The notes beneath the pieces are model-generated. The model saw only the letters and a list, made by a program, of their open reading frames with translations. It made no database searches and was not told the origin of the DNA. Below are positions 45,890 through 59,689 of a stretch of 64,000 nt of DNA, one piece after another. The position numbers were made by a program, and so were the translations under genes. Each line of letters opens with the position of its first letter. Position 1 is the stretch's first letter. The DNA comes from Bugula neritina (taxonomy: Eukaryota; Bryozoa; Gymnolaemata; Cheilostomatida; Bugulidae): positions 496,001 to 560,000 of the forward strand of contig OZ037773.1 in the NCBI GenBank assembly GCA_964035545.1, given 5' to 3'.

Positions 45890-45960
45890 ATTGTAGCTTA
45901 GTAGTTAAGGCCTATAAAGTTGACACACATCGTGGGGTTCATGCCCTAGTCATTGGTAAT
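45890..45960 (+). mobile_element. tRNA-like SINE remnant
   Basis: TAGCTTAGTAGTTAAGG (A-box-like) is followed about 40 nt later by GGGTTCATGCCC (B-box-like), the spacing of a tRNA-derived pol III promoter. There is no matching acceptor stem, so it is not a tRNA gene. Confidence 0.4.
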
Positions 45961-47211
45961 GTTGGCAAGAGCGTCTGGTCAGAGTAACTCCTGAGCTACA
46001 GTAGAAGCCCTCAGACTATCTAACCAGCATGGTTTGAGGCTTACCCAGCTTAAAAACTCTTCCAACAATGAAGGCTTTTCACAGGAATAGATACTTTTAA
46101 ACAATTAAAAATGAGTTTTATTGAAAGATATGATTAATAAACTGTGGAATACTAAAACTCCATGACTTAGACTCAGGAGCTTACAAAAGTTCTGCCAATG
46201 TTGCTCTTCCTAATGCTACCAACGATTATTAAAAATCTCCAGCCCAATGCATCATGCTGATTTGTTGCACCTATCTACTGAAACTAAGTTGTTTCTCAAA
46301 TAACATTAAAATTAGATATTATAAGTATTACATGGTCATAGAAACCTATTGAGTTCAGTTATCTCACAAAATATACTTAAACTTACGAGTTCTCAACACT
46401 CTATACACTGCTCATCTTCCTAATCAACTAGTAGATGCAAAAAGGCAATAAAAATATGCATATCCTATGCAATAAAGGGATACTGAAATAAATAATTTAG
46501 CTTAGTACCTCCATTTTGTTTAACTTAATAAATCTGTTGATTGTGACAATAGTTTGATTGTTGGGAAAAATGTACAAACAACCATAATAGGAAATTTACT
46601 GTCTTATTGTTGCAACTAACCTCTACATGTAATTTTGTATATATTTCTTATATGTTATATATTTAATACTGCAATGATTGTTGCAATTGCCAAGGATATC
46701 ATTTTTCTTTTACTTTAAGTAAGAAGTTGTGTTCTCTAAAAATAATATTGCCCAATGCTTAACTTTATGCTTTTGAGTTGCCACTCATAAAGAAAAGTGT
46801 ATTTTATTGAAAACGTGTTGAATTTGCTCTAAATGTCAGAGCCTTGATAGAATATATATATATAAGATATTTTTTTATATAAACAATTATTTTGCATGAA
46901 TACACACCAAAAATTGTATCTAAGCTTGCCAACATAATAGCTTCCTATAAGGTAATTAGTTCAATATGGATTCCATTTTTAGCATACTTTTGAAATGTAT
47001 TATACTTATTTAAATTAAAATTTTTATGTATATATGAGCCTTGCATATAAAAAAGATGTTAAAATATCATAATATGTCATATTTTATAATAAATGTTTTA
47101 TTGTTATATTATATCATGTCACATGCTTGTGCATGGGTCACAGCAGTTTCATGCAAAACTACAAGAGTTGAATTCTGCCATATTTGCTTTTTGCCTGCTT
47201 CCAGAGTGGAG

Positions 47212-48420
47212 ATATGTGAGTATAGTATAATAACCTAGATAGTACAGAGTAGAGAGTATAGTATAATAACCTAGATAGTACAGAGTAGAGAGTATAGTAT
47301 AATAACCTAGATAGTACAGAGTAGAGAGTATAGTATAAAAACCTAGATAGTACAGAGTAGAGAGTATTGTATAATAACCTAGATAGTACAGAGTAGAGAG
47401 TATAGTATAATAACCTAGATAGTACAGAGTAGAGAGTATAGTATAATAACCTAGATAGTACAGAGTAGAGAGTATAGTATAATAACCTAGATAGTACAGA
47501 GTAGAGAGTATAGTATAATAACCTAGATAGTACAGAGTAGAGAGTATAGTATAATAACCTAGATAGTACAGAGTAGAGAGTATAGTATAATAACCTAGAT
47601 AGTACAGAGTAGAGAGTATAGTATAATAACCTAGATAGTACAGAGTAGAGAGTATAGTATAATAACCTAGATAGTACAGAGTAGAGAGTATAGTATAATA
47701 ACCTAGATAGTACAGAGTAGAGAGTATAGTATAATAACCTAGATAGTACAGAGTATAGAGTATAGTATAATAACCTAGATAGTACAGAGTAGTGAGTATA
47801 GTATAATAATCTAGATAGTACAGAGTAGAGAGTATAGTATAATAACCTAGATAGTACAGAGTAGAGAGTATAGTATAATAACCTAGATAGTACAGAGTAG
47901 AGAGTATAGTATAATAACCTAGATAGTACAGAGTAGAGAGTATAGTATAATAACCTAGATAGTACAGAGTAGAGAGTATAGTATAATAACCTAGATAGTA
48001 CAGAGTAGAGAGTATAGTATAATAACCTAGATAGTACAGAGTAGAGAGTATAGTATAATAACCTAGATAGTACAGAGTAGAGAGTATAGTATAATAACCT
48101 AGATAGTACAGAGTAGAGAGTATTGTATAATAACCTAGATGGTACAGAGTAGAGAGTATAGTACAATAACCTAGATAGTACAGAGTAGAGAGTATAGTAT
48201 AATAACCTAGATAGTACAGAGTAGAGAGTATAGTATAAAAACCTAGATAGTACAGAGTAGAGAGTATAGTATAATAACCTAGATAGTACAGAGTAGAGAG
48301 TATAGTATAATAACCTAGATAGTACAGAGTAGAGAGTATAGTATAATAACCTAGATAGTACAGAGTAGAAAGTATAGTATAATAACCTAGATAGTACAGT
48401 GTAGAGATAGGTGAGTATGG
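47212..48420 (+). repeat. 36-bp minisatellite, about 33 copies
   Basis: Highly uniform units containing TATAATAACCTAGATAGTAC. The edge copies on both sides read GAGATAT|GTGAGTAT and GATAG|GTGAGTAT, good donor sites, while inner copies have lost the GTG. The left edge follows an acceptor-like TGCCTGCTTCCAG. The period is a multiple of three, which gives a 335-codon minus-strand artefact frame. Confidence 0.95.
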
Positions 48421-48505
48421 TATAATAACCTTAAATTATTATTTTGTAGAAACATGCTGCTTGTGTATGCTATTGAGCCTGAGCCTTTTTCTGAAATATA
48501 ATAAA

Positions 48506-48570
48506 AAGTTGTCTTCTCTCTACATAATACCCAAATTGTGGAGTCATCACATATATAGAGAGGACAACTT
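48506..48570. repeat. 65-bp imperfect inverted repeat
   Basis: AAGTTGTCTTCTCTCTA on the left pairs with TAGAGAGGACAACTT on the right apart from a 2-nt gap. The AGAGGACAACT motif also occurs at 44364-44374 and 58596-58606, so it may be the terminus of a small repeat family. Confidence 0.5.
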
Positions 48571-49409
48571 CTTAAACTTCCATATAGAAGCACATGACCC
48601 CCATACATGGACAAGGTGTAATATTCTATATCAAACACCATGCACTGTGAGAGATTCTGTGCCTATAGATTGTAGAAGTCATGATGGTCATGGTACCAGA
48701 TACGGTCTAAGATTGTTGTCACAGTGTTTAATGCTAAATTACTAGACAACTTTCAGGTAAGCATGTTATACAGAGTATGTTGTACACTGTATAATTGTAT
48801 ATAATGGTATATTGTATAGATAACTGCATATTATTGTATTATGTATATACATTGTATATTATAATGTATATTGCACACTGTATGTATATTGTATACTCTA
48901 AAGTTGTATATATTATATATTGAATATTATATTCTCACCTATTTCTGCTTTGTCCTGTTCGGGTAGCGGAATATTGAATATTATATACTGAATGTACTGT
49001 ATATAGTGCATTGCATACTGTATATTATAGAACATATAATATATAAATTGGTATGTTCACTGTGTTGTATGCTGCATACTGTATATATTGTAGGTTGTAT
49101 ATCATAGACTTTTTGTAAAGAATTGAATTTTCAAAAGGCACCCGAATAGCTCTAAATCAGTTTTGCCAATATGCTAATATCGGAGGTACTTTTACCCTGC
49201 ACTGGCCTACCAATAAAAGGTTTTGACTTGATAACTTCATCTAGTATAGAGAGTAATTCCACGCTACACAAGAGCTAGCATCTTATGCACACATCACATA
49301 ATAAGGACTGTTTTGATGCCAACTTTTAGGTATATAACGTGTCTTTGTCTATGGATACACAACAATTAGATTGAGGGGATCTCAGCAGGTGCCGTATACA
49401 GCTATGAAG

Positions 49410-49870
49410 GTGTCAACTTGTGTATCACCAGGTGTCAACTTGTGTATCACCAGGTATCAACTTGTGTATCACCAGGTAGCAACTTGTATATATACCAGGT
49501 GTCAACTTGTGTATCACCAGGTGTCAACCTTGTGTATTACCAGGTAGCAACTTGTGTATTACCAGGTAGCAACTTGTGTATATACCAGGTGTCAACTTGT
49601 GTATCACCAGGTGTCAACTTGTGTTTCACCAGGTAGCAACTTGTGTATCACCAGGTGTCAACCTTGTGTATCACCAGGTGTCAACTTGTAAATCATCAGG
49701 TAGCAACTTGTGTATCACCAGGTAGCAACTTGTATATATATACCAGGTGTCAACTTGTGTATCACCAGGTATCAACTTGTGTATCACCAGGTAGCAACTT
49801 GTATATATACCAGGTGTCAACTTGTGTATCACCAGGTGTCAACTTGTATATTACCAGGTAACAGGTAGTA
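49410..49870 (+). repeat. 22-bp minisatellite carrying CCAG|GTGTCA sites
   Basis: About 20 diverged copies, including variants with extra TA steps. It starts right after GCTATGAAG at 49409 with GTGTCAACTTG. Every unit has ACCAGGTRNCAAC, a donor-like site. Confidence 0.9.
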
Positions 49871-52254
49871 TATGAAAATTGTCATGAATGAAATGTGTGA
49901 TAAACTACTCTTTTAAGCTGTGCAGTGTTAATGTGGACCATGTTGTACCTGAGTAACCTACCGAAGGTGCTAAGATTTGGACTACAAACGAGCTCAGACA
50001 CTATGGATTAATGTGCGGAACAACAGTAGAGTTAGCTGCCGTCTGCTATAACTGAAAATAAATCAGTTGGAAAACGCAGATCCTTGATTTGCCGGCAAAG
50101 CTCACAAACTAATGCAGGGAAATCAATAAATTATAGATTAGGTATACCGGAGATGATGTTTTGAAGTTATGGTTACAATGTTTAGGCTGAACAATCGCCT
50201 AGCGAAACTGATCCATTTGTTGTATGTTTGAACGATGCTAAATTACAATAAAATAATGAATTCTATGTATGCATTAATTATTGAGTTAGTTTGGTTAGCT
50301 GGCCGAATGCTTGCCCAACACTTGAATGCACATTAAATGTGAGAAAAGCTTTTACGGTAAAACAATAAAGAGAGAAAACTTTGGTCTAGATTACAGTCAT
50401 TCAATAAAATTTATTTGCCGGCAAAATAACTATTATAATCAGTGTACATTGTGCAACCAACTATAGACTATAGAAACATGGCTGTACGTCATCTTTAACG
50501 GCTAGTAGAAGGATTGGTGGCTGTCAGTTGATCACCATCACCTACCTTAAAACCCACATGAAATGTTCTACTGCTTTTTTGTGAGGTTACAATGAGTGCA
50601 GTTCTGGACATATTATTATGTTCGATAAAAATAAATATGAACCTGATTTTCAAAACAATATGTTTAAAATTATGATTATCTTGGGTTGCTGGATTCCTAC
50701 TAATACAAGCAGCAGCAGAGTTAATTTTTGATGATGTGAATTACAAGATTGACTCACTTCTCTGGGCACTAACAGCATAAATTAATGTGCAAATCAGTCG
50801 GCAAGTCTGTAGAAAAGCTGAAATACAAATTCTACTCTTGAAAATCGTTCAACAGATCTGCAACTTTTACCATATAGCACATGTGGACGCTACCAGGGTT
50901 CAAGTGGATCACGGCACATCTTCGAACTTTATGTTTTGAATCATTTCAGCTAATTAACCTCTGCACCAATATAATACTGTTTGTGCAAATGTACATCAAA
51001 TTTCTAGGGTGGCTTTGTTTTAAATAATATGTTCAATGACTCAATTGATGCATCCACTCTCCCCCTTTTTACACATGGAGCACCAATGCTGGTATTGCGC
51101 ATCCCGTTTCACTGGACACTGTAAATATTGCATTAGCCCTGAATGTGATAGGTTATTTACTCAGTGTCTGCTATATTTCTCCCTGCAGTGTTTCCCATAT
51201 GCACCAGGTTTGTTTGTGCTCCATGGCGATGGGGAAATGCACACAAACACGCGATAACACTGCATTTAGGCATTTCTACCTTAACTACTGTAACTATTCA
51301 AATAAGATCTAAGATATACTTCACATGAAGCACTCTTAGTACTAGTATAATATATATAAGTTATAAAAGTGTTATATATATATACTCGTATTTCAAATTT
51401 AGACATAATTTTTCAAAGTATAATAATACTACAATATTTATTAACAGAGTTTATGTGATTATAATCTAAAGGACTGGTATATTATACATTCTGAGAGGCA
51501 CACAAAGCCAATAATAGGGTATGTACAGTAGTGTCATCGATATAATCTGCTATTGTTGGTGATTATTTAAAGCTGGCTGATCTAACAGAAAGATTTACTT
51601 TTCGCCGAGTGCTCTTTCAGCCCTGACTCACTCAATTGTTGTGAAACATCACAGAGTATAGCCACACAGTTGTGGCACATCACAGAATATAGCCACGGAG
51701 TTGTGGAAATTGCTGAACCTACAGGACAAGCTGTGACTGCCTCTTTCAGGTAAAGCATTGTGTCTGATTTACTCTATCAGATGACATCAACAGTCTTTAG
51801 ACTTTACTTTATTTTAAGTATAACTTGACTTTGGAACTGGCACATGATTTCATAATTTATTATTATTTAACAGAAGTATATCAAATTATTAGTTATATAT
51901 ATAATATTATATTCTATCGACTATAGTACTTACTTAGTAGGCTACTATATACTATCTTATACATATTATAGTTTATATAGGCTAATATCATGGGTGACAG
52001 CAAGCACTTTGCTGTTGGTGTCACTTTAGGTGTGTCATTTATACTTAGTTTAGATTGGATAAGAGTCTGTACACGCTTACATATATAGTATAGTTGTATC
52101 ATAGGTGCTATACTTAGCATCATAATCATATAACATGCTTTAGTGAAAAAATTCACTTCAAGTTGACCAGTTGCATGCAGAACTTTTAAAGTTGAAGATA
52201 TTATTATAAGTTTGATGTTTGCTATTTTAGAAATAAGTTATGTGATGCTAGTCT

Positions 52255-52360
52255 GAAAATCTGCTAAACTAGCAACTAGCTTCTATAAGCAAATAGCAAC
52301 TAGCAACTAGCTTCTATAAGCAAATAGCAACTAGCAACTAGTAACTGGCAACTAGCAACT
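52255..52360 (+). repeat. CTAGCAA/CTTCTATAAGCAAATAG repeats
   Basis: Short tandem CTAGCAA units with an embedded duplication of CTTCTATAAGCAAATAGCAA. Confidence 0.75.
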
Positions 52361-52939
52361 AGTACAGCACTGCATTCAAATACTTTGTCAGCTATTATAA
52401 AGCAAGGTTATTCAGCATAAAACACCTTTATTCAAGTGAAATTAGAAACAGAATAATGTATTTTATGATGAAATAGAGCTATTGAGGGCAAAGGAGGAAG
52501 TTTTATGTAATTATTAGTGCATTAGGTTATTTCATAATCAAGGTTAGAGTTTGATTAGACATTACTCATCAGAAATATGGGTGTTATCATTATTGCCCTT
52601 AGTCACTGTGACTAGCAGTTTACACTCATCTAACATATTAGTGTCCATAGTTTTCATAAATTATCATTTGCTGATTCATTAAAATTTGTTTTTAAAAGAT
52701 AATTTGTTGACTGAATCCTGGGAAAAGTTTAATCTTAATTTTGTTTTTATTTTTTTGAGAAATCGTCTCACTAGCTCAAACACAGACTATACCTAAGGTC
52801 TATAATTACCTTCAAGGCCAAAGAGTATTAATCCCGGAGAGTGAGTACGCATACGACAAAAACCATACCTAAATTTTGATTTTAGACCTTATGGCTTGAC
52901 TAAAATTAGACTGGATAGTTGGAATGTTTTGTCTTTGAT

Positions 52940-53025
52940 GTGTGTCTTGAGTTTGTCTTGAGTGTGTCTTGAGTTTGTCTTGAGTTTGTCTTGAGTTTGT
53001 CTTGAGTTTGTCTTGAGTGCGATTC
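52940..53025 (+). repeat. 11-bp repeat (GAGTTTGTCTT)n
   Basis: About seven copies of GAGTTTGTCTT/GAGTGTGTCTT. Confidence 0.9.
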
Positions 53026-53134
53026 ACTACTGTTGATTGCACATAGAAATGTGTTCTGTATGGGTGGACTTGTTTGGGCAGGTTATGTAGCTGTGACAGT
53101 GAGATTTGAGCACTGAGTTCAGGGTGTATTGGCC

Positions 53135-53185
53135 AGTCTCCCAGGTTGTTGGCTCATAAAACAGAACATCCACAGGCTATGAGTT
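53135..53185 (+). mobile_element. tRNA-like SINE remnant
   Basis: GGTTGTTGGCTCA (A-box-like), then AACATCCACAGGCTATGAGTTCAG, whose GAGTTCAG resembles a decayed B box. The CCACAGGCTATGA core is shared with 40310-40325. Confidence 0.4.
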
Positions 53186-56100
53186 CAGTTTTTATTAGTT
53201 TCCAGGCTACAGTTTGAAGACTGTGTGAAATGAAAAACAATTGCTTTGTAACTGACATAACTATTTGTAAGTGATTTGTTTTGAGGGGTTTAAATAGGTT
53301 AGGAACAGCAAGAAGGAAATTGTAATTTCTGCTAAATTCCTCATGCTCTAAGACATTTACATCACGGCATATTATAAAATTTTGATTTTATTTAGAAAAC
53401 ACTTCGTTGGCTGTAGGATTCAATAAATAAAAAACTTGCTCAAGATACAAAAAGGAATAAATAGAAAAAGACCTTGAAAATGCGTAACCTCGGGTCAGCA
53501 CGAGACCTTTTTACATAAATCATTGAACTGTGTCTACCAAAAGAATCAAACAATGCTGCCGAAATTATTGCATAACTCAAAGGTACCATCCATAATAATA
53601 ATATTTAGATTGAGTTTTTGTGCTTGTCGGATATAGGTGATTGTTCAGATATCAATATTCAGATTTGCACCTTTAGTCCGTAATGATTCGTTGTGTATGT
53701 GCAGCGCACTGTACCGTGCCTACATTGATGCTAATAATATAATTGCAAGCTCCATATCAATTGGAATGTGGGTTACACCATTTCACGCATCAATGAACCC
53801 GTTGCGTAGTACCGGTGACGTCAATTATAAACATAATAATATAATGTTCGCATTAGAATATTCTCGCGCAGTACGTAGGCCTGCTGTAGATCATCGTCTG
53901 TAGAATTATACATTGTATTTCAGTATTGATCTACGAAATAATCAATATACTAGCAAATGCCGAGAACAAAGTTGAAGTGTTACTGCACAGCCTCTATTAT
54001 TTGCAGCATCGCTTATTTTAAGTACAGCTGTGTGACTAACAAACGTTAATAAACATGGCATTCTTGTTGCTCTGTAGTTGCTCAGAAACTTAATCATACA
54101 AATTTTCAGCCTCATATTGAAAATTTGAATCAAAGGAATGTGGTAGATGTACATCCTATTTGTAATTAGCAATTGATTCGTAATTTGACTACAATAGTAT
54201 TAAAATATTACAGTATATTATTATTTATATAATATTATATATGACATTATAAGTTGACTATTGGGTGAGGGGCTTAATGTAACCGGCATTGGTGATGTCA
54301 GGAAATCATCAAATCATAATTTCATCTGTGCTACAGCCCTAAGTCCCTGTAATAAATAGGCGAGGTGGGGGGGGGGGTTCTTTTAAGGGTGGAAATGTCA
54401 AGATAGCATGAGTTCAACAAGTATTGAGCATAACTGTTACCAGACTTTGTAAGTGAATCTTGTTTTACTCTGGTGTACTGTCTAGAAAACCAGTAATACC
54501 TCATATGTCTTGGTTTATATACAGGCTGCTTAGTGTACTATAGTGGTCCCTAACAAACCAAAGAGGTGGGTCAAGCTGGGGCACTGCTGGGTTCATTCGC
54601 TATGAACAATTCTCAGCTCTATAGTGGCATGTGGTGATACAGCAGAATTTTTATGACTGTGTGAAATAACCACACATCCTTGAGAGTAAACCTTTCCTAA
54701 GTTACACAGCAGCAGCAACAGCAGCATTAATCCCTTAATTTTACTCTCTTGCATAATATTTAAAACAATTAATACGGTGTATACAGAGTGTCTATATATT
54801 ATTATGAGTAGTTTTCACATTGAAGAATATAACGTAGCAAACTAAAGTGGAATTTTTGTATACTGAGTACAATTATGGTAAATTATTAAAATTACCCTTA
54901 CCTAGCCATAATTAGAACTAACCTTATGCGATTTTCAACTGAGCTTTGTGATCTGGCGTACACACATAGCTATCAGTTGGTATGTTACAGTATATATACT
55001 GCAGGCTCACTTGAAAGTATATTTTTACTGCAACGTTGTGCAGTTATTACGCTGCGTTAGGTAATATCTAAAGTCTAAAGGCTGTTGAACCAAATTGCTA
55101 CACAATTTCTTTTCCAAAGATTTAATTAATAAACTGGCAATCTAGCTTAGCCAACACTTGGTTAGTAATATAGTATTAGAGAGACAGCTGTTGGTAGAAG
55201 CAGGTTAGATTCGGAGTTATTAGTGAGTATATGCTTGTTTAGTATAATAGATAGAGGGAATTTATGTAGAGTGTAGGTTTACATAGAAGGGGTTGTTTGA
55301 AGTTTTAGTGTTATACTGTCAAAATATACTGTCTGTCTGTTACTATTATTATTGCCATGGTTACTATTACCATAATTACTATTACTACAGTTATTATATT
55401 ACTATATTCACTATTAGTATAGTCACTATTACTAAAGTTAATATTACTAGTAGACAGTAGTTACTATCATTATTAGTCACTATTGCTAGAATGTTGCTAT
55501 TGCTAGTGTAGTCCCTATTGCTAGAACTATTGCTATAGTTACTATTACTACAGTTACTATTACTACTGTCACTATATTACTATAGTAGCTAGTAGCTACT
55601 ATTACTATAGCTATACTATTACTATATATATTGACCATTACAATAATCACTATTGCTACAATCACGACGGTAGAATGTCTCCTGCTTTTAAGAAAAGACA
55701 CTTTCAAGGAGTGAAACACTGCATAGCCTTGCCGTGATCTTTATGTAACCTTTTTGGTACTTCATTGGCTAGTCAACTCAGCTTTGGTTTTACTGGACTT
55801 TTTAAAGTAGAGTTTTTCTCAACTCCTACAATCAGCGAAATTACGTGTAGATATTTGAGATTTAACCTGAATTCCTGAGTTAATTCTCTATATCTGCACC
55901 TAATTCTTCTGTAACTACATCAAACTCAGACTATATATTACCTAATTCTTTTGTTACAACCCAAGAGCTGTAGACTGTGGGAAGAAAGTTGATGACTCAT
56001 ACTAACAGAGTTATTACAGATACAGCTATACAGGTAGGTGAAGAGATTATACAATATTTACATATGTAAATACTACAATAGTCTCAATAGTATTCAATTA

Positions 56101-57693
56101 TCTCCCCTGCCACTCCCAGACAGAGGCTGTTTCTAGGACTTTGATTGCTTGTAGACAAGCTCAACTCATAGAAACAAAATATTTGTCAGCAAATATGTAT
56201 TCACTGATTTTCTGATAAATTTAATCAGCAAGTCAAACACAAGTTGCTGAATTCATGTAGACAATCCAATCAGCATCTGATTGGTTGTCTTTGTTCGTGG
56301 CAAGTGATGATTATATTTTCAATAAAATTAATGGAAGCAAATCCTTCAGTTATCCTTAGAACTGTTGAATTGAGAAACATTTTATTAAATGGATTTTACA
56401 ATGATTGTGGTTTCCATCACCCTGCATGGTAGAGTTAATCTTATATTATACTATACAATATTGAATAATTGTACAATAATTCCTGCATCCAAACATATGA
56501 ATGTATATTTATCACTACTTCTACTAAACATAATGGGTGTAATTATTTGTGAATAACTAATTTGAGAAGGTTTTATGAACCTAAGAGTATAAGTTATTTT
56601 GATATTACAAGAACATGCTAGCTGTAATTTACTATTGAGAAATGAATTATTACTTATAACAATTTCATTGTTGTATAACTTAGTTTTATAAATGCTTAAG
56701 TTTTATCATACAGTATTATGATAAAATATGAAGTTTGCATACAACTGAAATTCAGTAAGAATATGATTACTGTAGAGTTTTATAATATAATTATGTATTA
56801 ACCTACTTCTCTTTTGTATATATTCTATAAAAAATTCCGGCTTCAAATTTACATATTACTGTTCATACTTTTGACTGTAAAAGATTAATATTCTTATATA
56901 ATATAATCAAATATACTTTTAATGTATAACATAATAATATAAACATGATATATACAACAACTATTTCTGTACAAGAATATAATATAAAGATTCTGTCAAA
57001 AGGTATTTAAATAAATGGTGCAATAATAAAATATAATTACAGTTAAAAGAAGAAAGTATATACATTGGCAGCTTATAATATGTTTCTACTTTTATGGTGA
57101 AAATTGAGAAAAAATAAATATTGCAATGTTTTTATTATAATTTCAAAACCATGAAACATAATTGAGAGTTTCGCTAGATGTAGTGACAGCACCTATGTGA
57201 CGGCTGCAGCTGATTGGCTGTAAGAAAAGCTCCAGACGAGCACTAGCTATTCCATGATAACCAGTGTTGCTGGAGTGAGTTGAGCTCAAGAGAAAATCTA
57301 TCAGAGAAAGGAGGTATATTTCAGTGAGAAGTCATTGAACTTTGACCTGCTTTGCAGCGCAAGACATCAATCAATATCTTACTCACTAATCTAACTGAGT
57401 TGAATTTATAAATGAACTAAACTTCATTTTACTGCTTAGATATGGGTTTAAGTATATAACTGGCTAATAGAATAGAACAAACAGATACACCTAAATCCCA
57501 TTGGTACCCTGAACTATATAATAATATCAAATCTGCAATAATTTTTTAATTGCAAAATTAAAATTTTCACTAAAAGCATTATAGATCTTATATAATGCAT
57601 GCAGCAACTATTTCATATTTTATATTTATTTGCAAAAATTGAAATAAATTTATATATTTGTAAAATATAATATAGCAAACATGCAATATCTAA

Positions 57694-57857
<164 letters not shown>

Positions 57858-58982
57858 CCAACATCACATAACACTTACTGCATTGAGTAACATATATGAT
57901 ATATTATTATTTTTAAATATATACATAAATGTACATAAGCCAGCATGTGCTTTGAATATTATATAGTGATATTTTATATTGGCATATAACATAGTGAAAA
58001 GTTTCTAGCTTCATGTTGTTTACATATTGTTAAACTTGTATAATATACAGTAAACTGCCTGCCCTTTCACATTGTATGTTCACTTTTCATTTCAAACTTT
58101 CTGATTGTCAGCTAAACACCACTTTATTATTTCATTGAAAGCTGAAATGACTAAATTAAGTTAGTCACATTAAACTCTTGCATAAAGCAACTCCTAGTTG
58201 ACACAGCACACAATTCACACTGTAGACAATTATACTTAGTAAACGTAATTCAAACATATACCTTCAGTATACACACACACATAGCTGGTACTTAAATGTT
58301 AAATATATAAAGAAGTTTAATAACTTGAGCATATATATTCTAAGTTAGCTATTGTTAAAATCAATAGCTTGTCTGTATAGCACTGCACTGGATCAATATA
58401 TGAACTGAATTAGGCATCAATTATTCAATATAATACTTATATATAACACATTGCTTTATGCCTCTATTGGCTTTAGTATTCAAATATATTCTGAATTTTA
58501 GGATCGATCAGTGCATTATAGTCTTTCCTTTTACAGTTTTTGAACAATATATTCTGAGCTGTACATCTCCAGCACCATTTTATTTACTTCTAAATAGAGG
58601 ACAACTCTCAACACTTTCTATATACCTTGTAATATCTTCCTAAATAATATCCTAACCAGTGGGAATAGTCAAGCATAGCTAGTGGTTAAATTCATGCTCT
58701 GTTTCCTCTCTATTCATCATATAGAACATAATATGGTCTCTGTTTTAAAGATGTAATCGTTGGGCATTGAAACATGCTAAGAGGATTTACCACAAAATAA
58801 ATGATGTGTATATATTATTATGGTGAATAGTATTAATATAATAGATGTTGGCATTTAGACTTATCTCCTCTTTTATGTTTACTATTCTTTTTAGTTGAAA
58901 TCTATTGCTCTTCTTGACATTGCCAGTTTGTAGTAGTTAATTTCTACATAACTTGGGACATGTACTCAGCTATTTTTACAAA

Positions 58983-59018
58983 ATTGACTATAACCATAAT
59001 TTTATGGTTATAGTCAAT
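58983..59018. repeat. 36-bp perfect palindrome
   Basis: Arms of 17 bp beginning ATTGACTATAACCATAA, with a 2-nt TT centre, identical on both strands. It could extrude as a cruciform or fold as an RNA hairpin. Confidence 0.85.
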
Positions 59019-59397
59019 GAATAAAAAGTTCTAGTTCAGAGGTTATAGTTCAACATTTGCCTAATTATGCACTACATTTTCAATAGATTTCTGATATTAT
59101 GTTTAACTCTTCAGTTTGTCCTTATTTTTAAGAGATTTAAAGGATAAGGCATATAAATCCATTAAATAATGGGTTCACCAAACTGTGCTCAACTGGTGAA
59201 AGACCTACTAACAAAATTATATCCAGCATTGTACAAGCTTAGCACTAGTAATGTTACCAGAGTTGTATGCTCATGTATGAATTACATTTTTTAGGGACAA
59301 TAACTCTAACTCAGGACCCACTATGAAAAAATAAACAATAAGATAATAATAAATATATTCATAAGTAATAGCAATATAGGAGTGCAACTGTCTAGAG

Positions 59398-59689
59398 TAG
59401 TGGTGTCCAGCCTTTTTGGATTGAGGGCCACTGAAATAGAATTTTCTATTGTGCAAATTTTGCTTAGTCTGGGGGGCACAGCATCAGCAGTTTTCTAATT
59501 ACTTTTATTTAAACTCCTATGAAATATTAAACACAATGAAGTCTCAATGATTATATTGCATGTTTTAGCATACATAAAAAAAAGACATTTAAAAGGTGGT
59601 TTGCCCACTCTAATTCATATATGTACACAAAATAATTGTATCTGTTATGCCTTTGAGGGTCACATTAGTGTATAGGCTGGGCAGCCCTG
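59398..59689. mobile_element. hAT-type MITE, second copy
   Basis: 292 bp, in the opposite orientation to the copy at 999-1337. The left end is TAGTGGTGTCCAGCC; the right end read inverted is CAGGGCTGCCCAGCC. It is flanked by GTCTAGAG (59390-59397) and GTCTAGAT (59690-59697), an 8-bp target duplication with one mismatch and again a central TA. It shares AAAAGACATTTAAAAGGTGG-like internal sequence with the first copy in inverted sense. Confidence 0.75.

Larger units (their letters stand above)
44401..47211. other. Mostly gene-free interval
   Basis: Apart from the broken Lys/Glu-rich frame (45064-45740) and a tRNA-like remnant (about 45890-45955), I see nothing that can be supported. Confidence 0.4.
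49871..57600. other. Gene-free AT-rich interval
   Basis: No conserved domain, RNA gene or intact mobile element seen apart from the listed repeats and a tRNA-like remnant. A cysteine-rich stretch at about 51075-51160 has no family match that I know. An ACT/ATT low-complexity stretch occupies about 55340-55640. Confidence 0.4.

Noticed and set aside
45885-45965. Functional tRNA gene
   Set aside because: A- and B-box-like words are present, but no acceptor or anticodon stem pairs properly, so it is better seen as a SINE remnant.
47159-48166. 335-codon open frame on the - strand
   Set aside because: It is produced by the 36-bp minisatellite (12-residue peptide repeat). There is no start context or non-repeat domain.
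51036-51257. Cysteine-rich frame (QCWYCASRFTGHCKYC) resembling a zinc finger
   Set aside because: Short, no splice or family support, and the spacing matches no finger class I know. It remains possible but unsupported.
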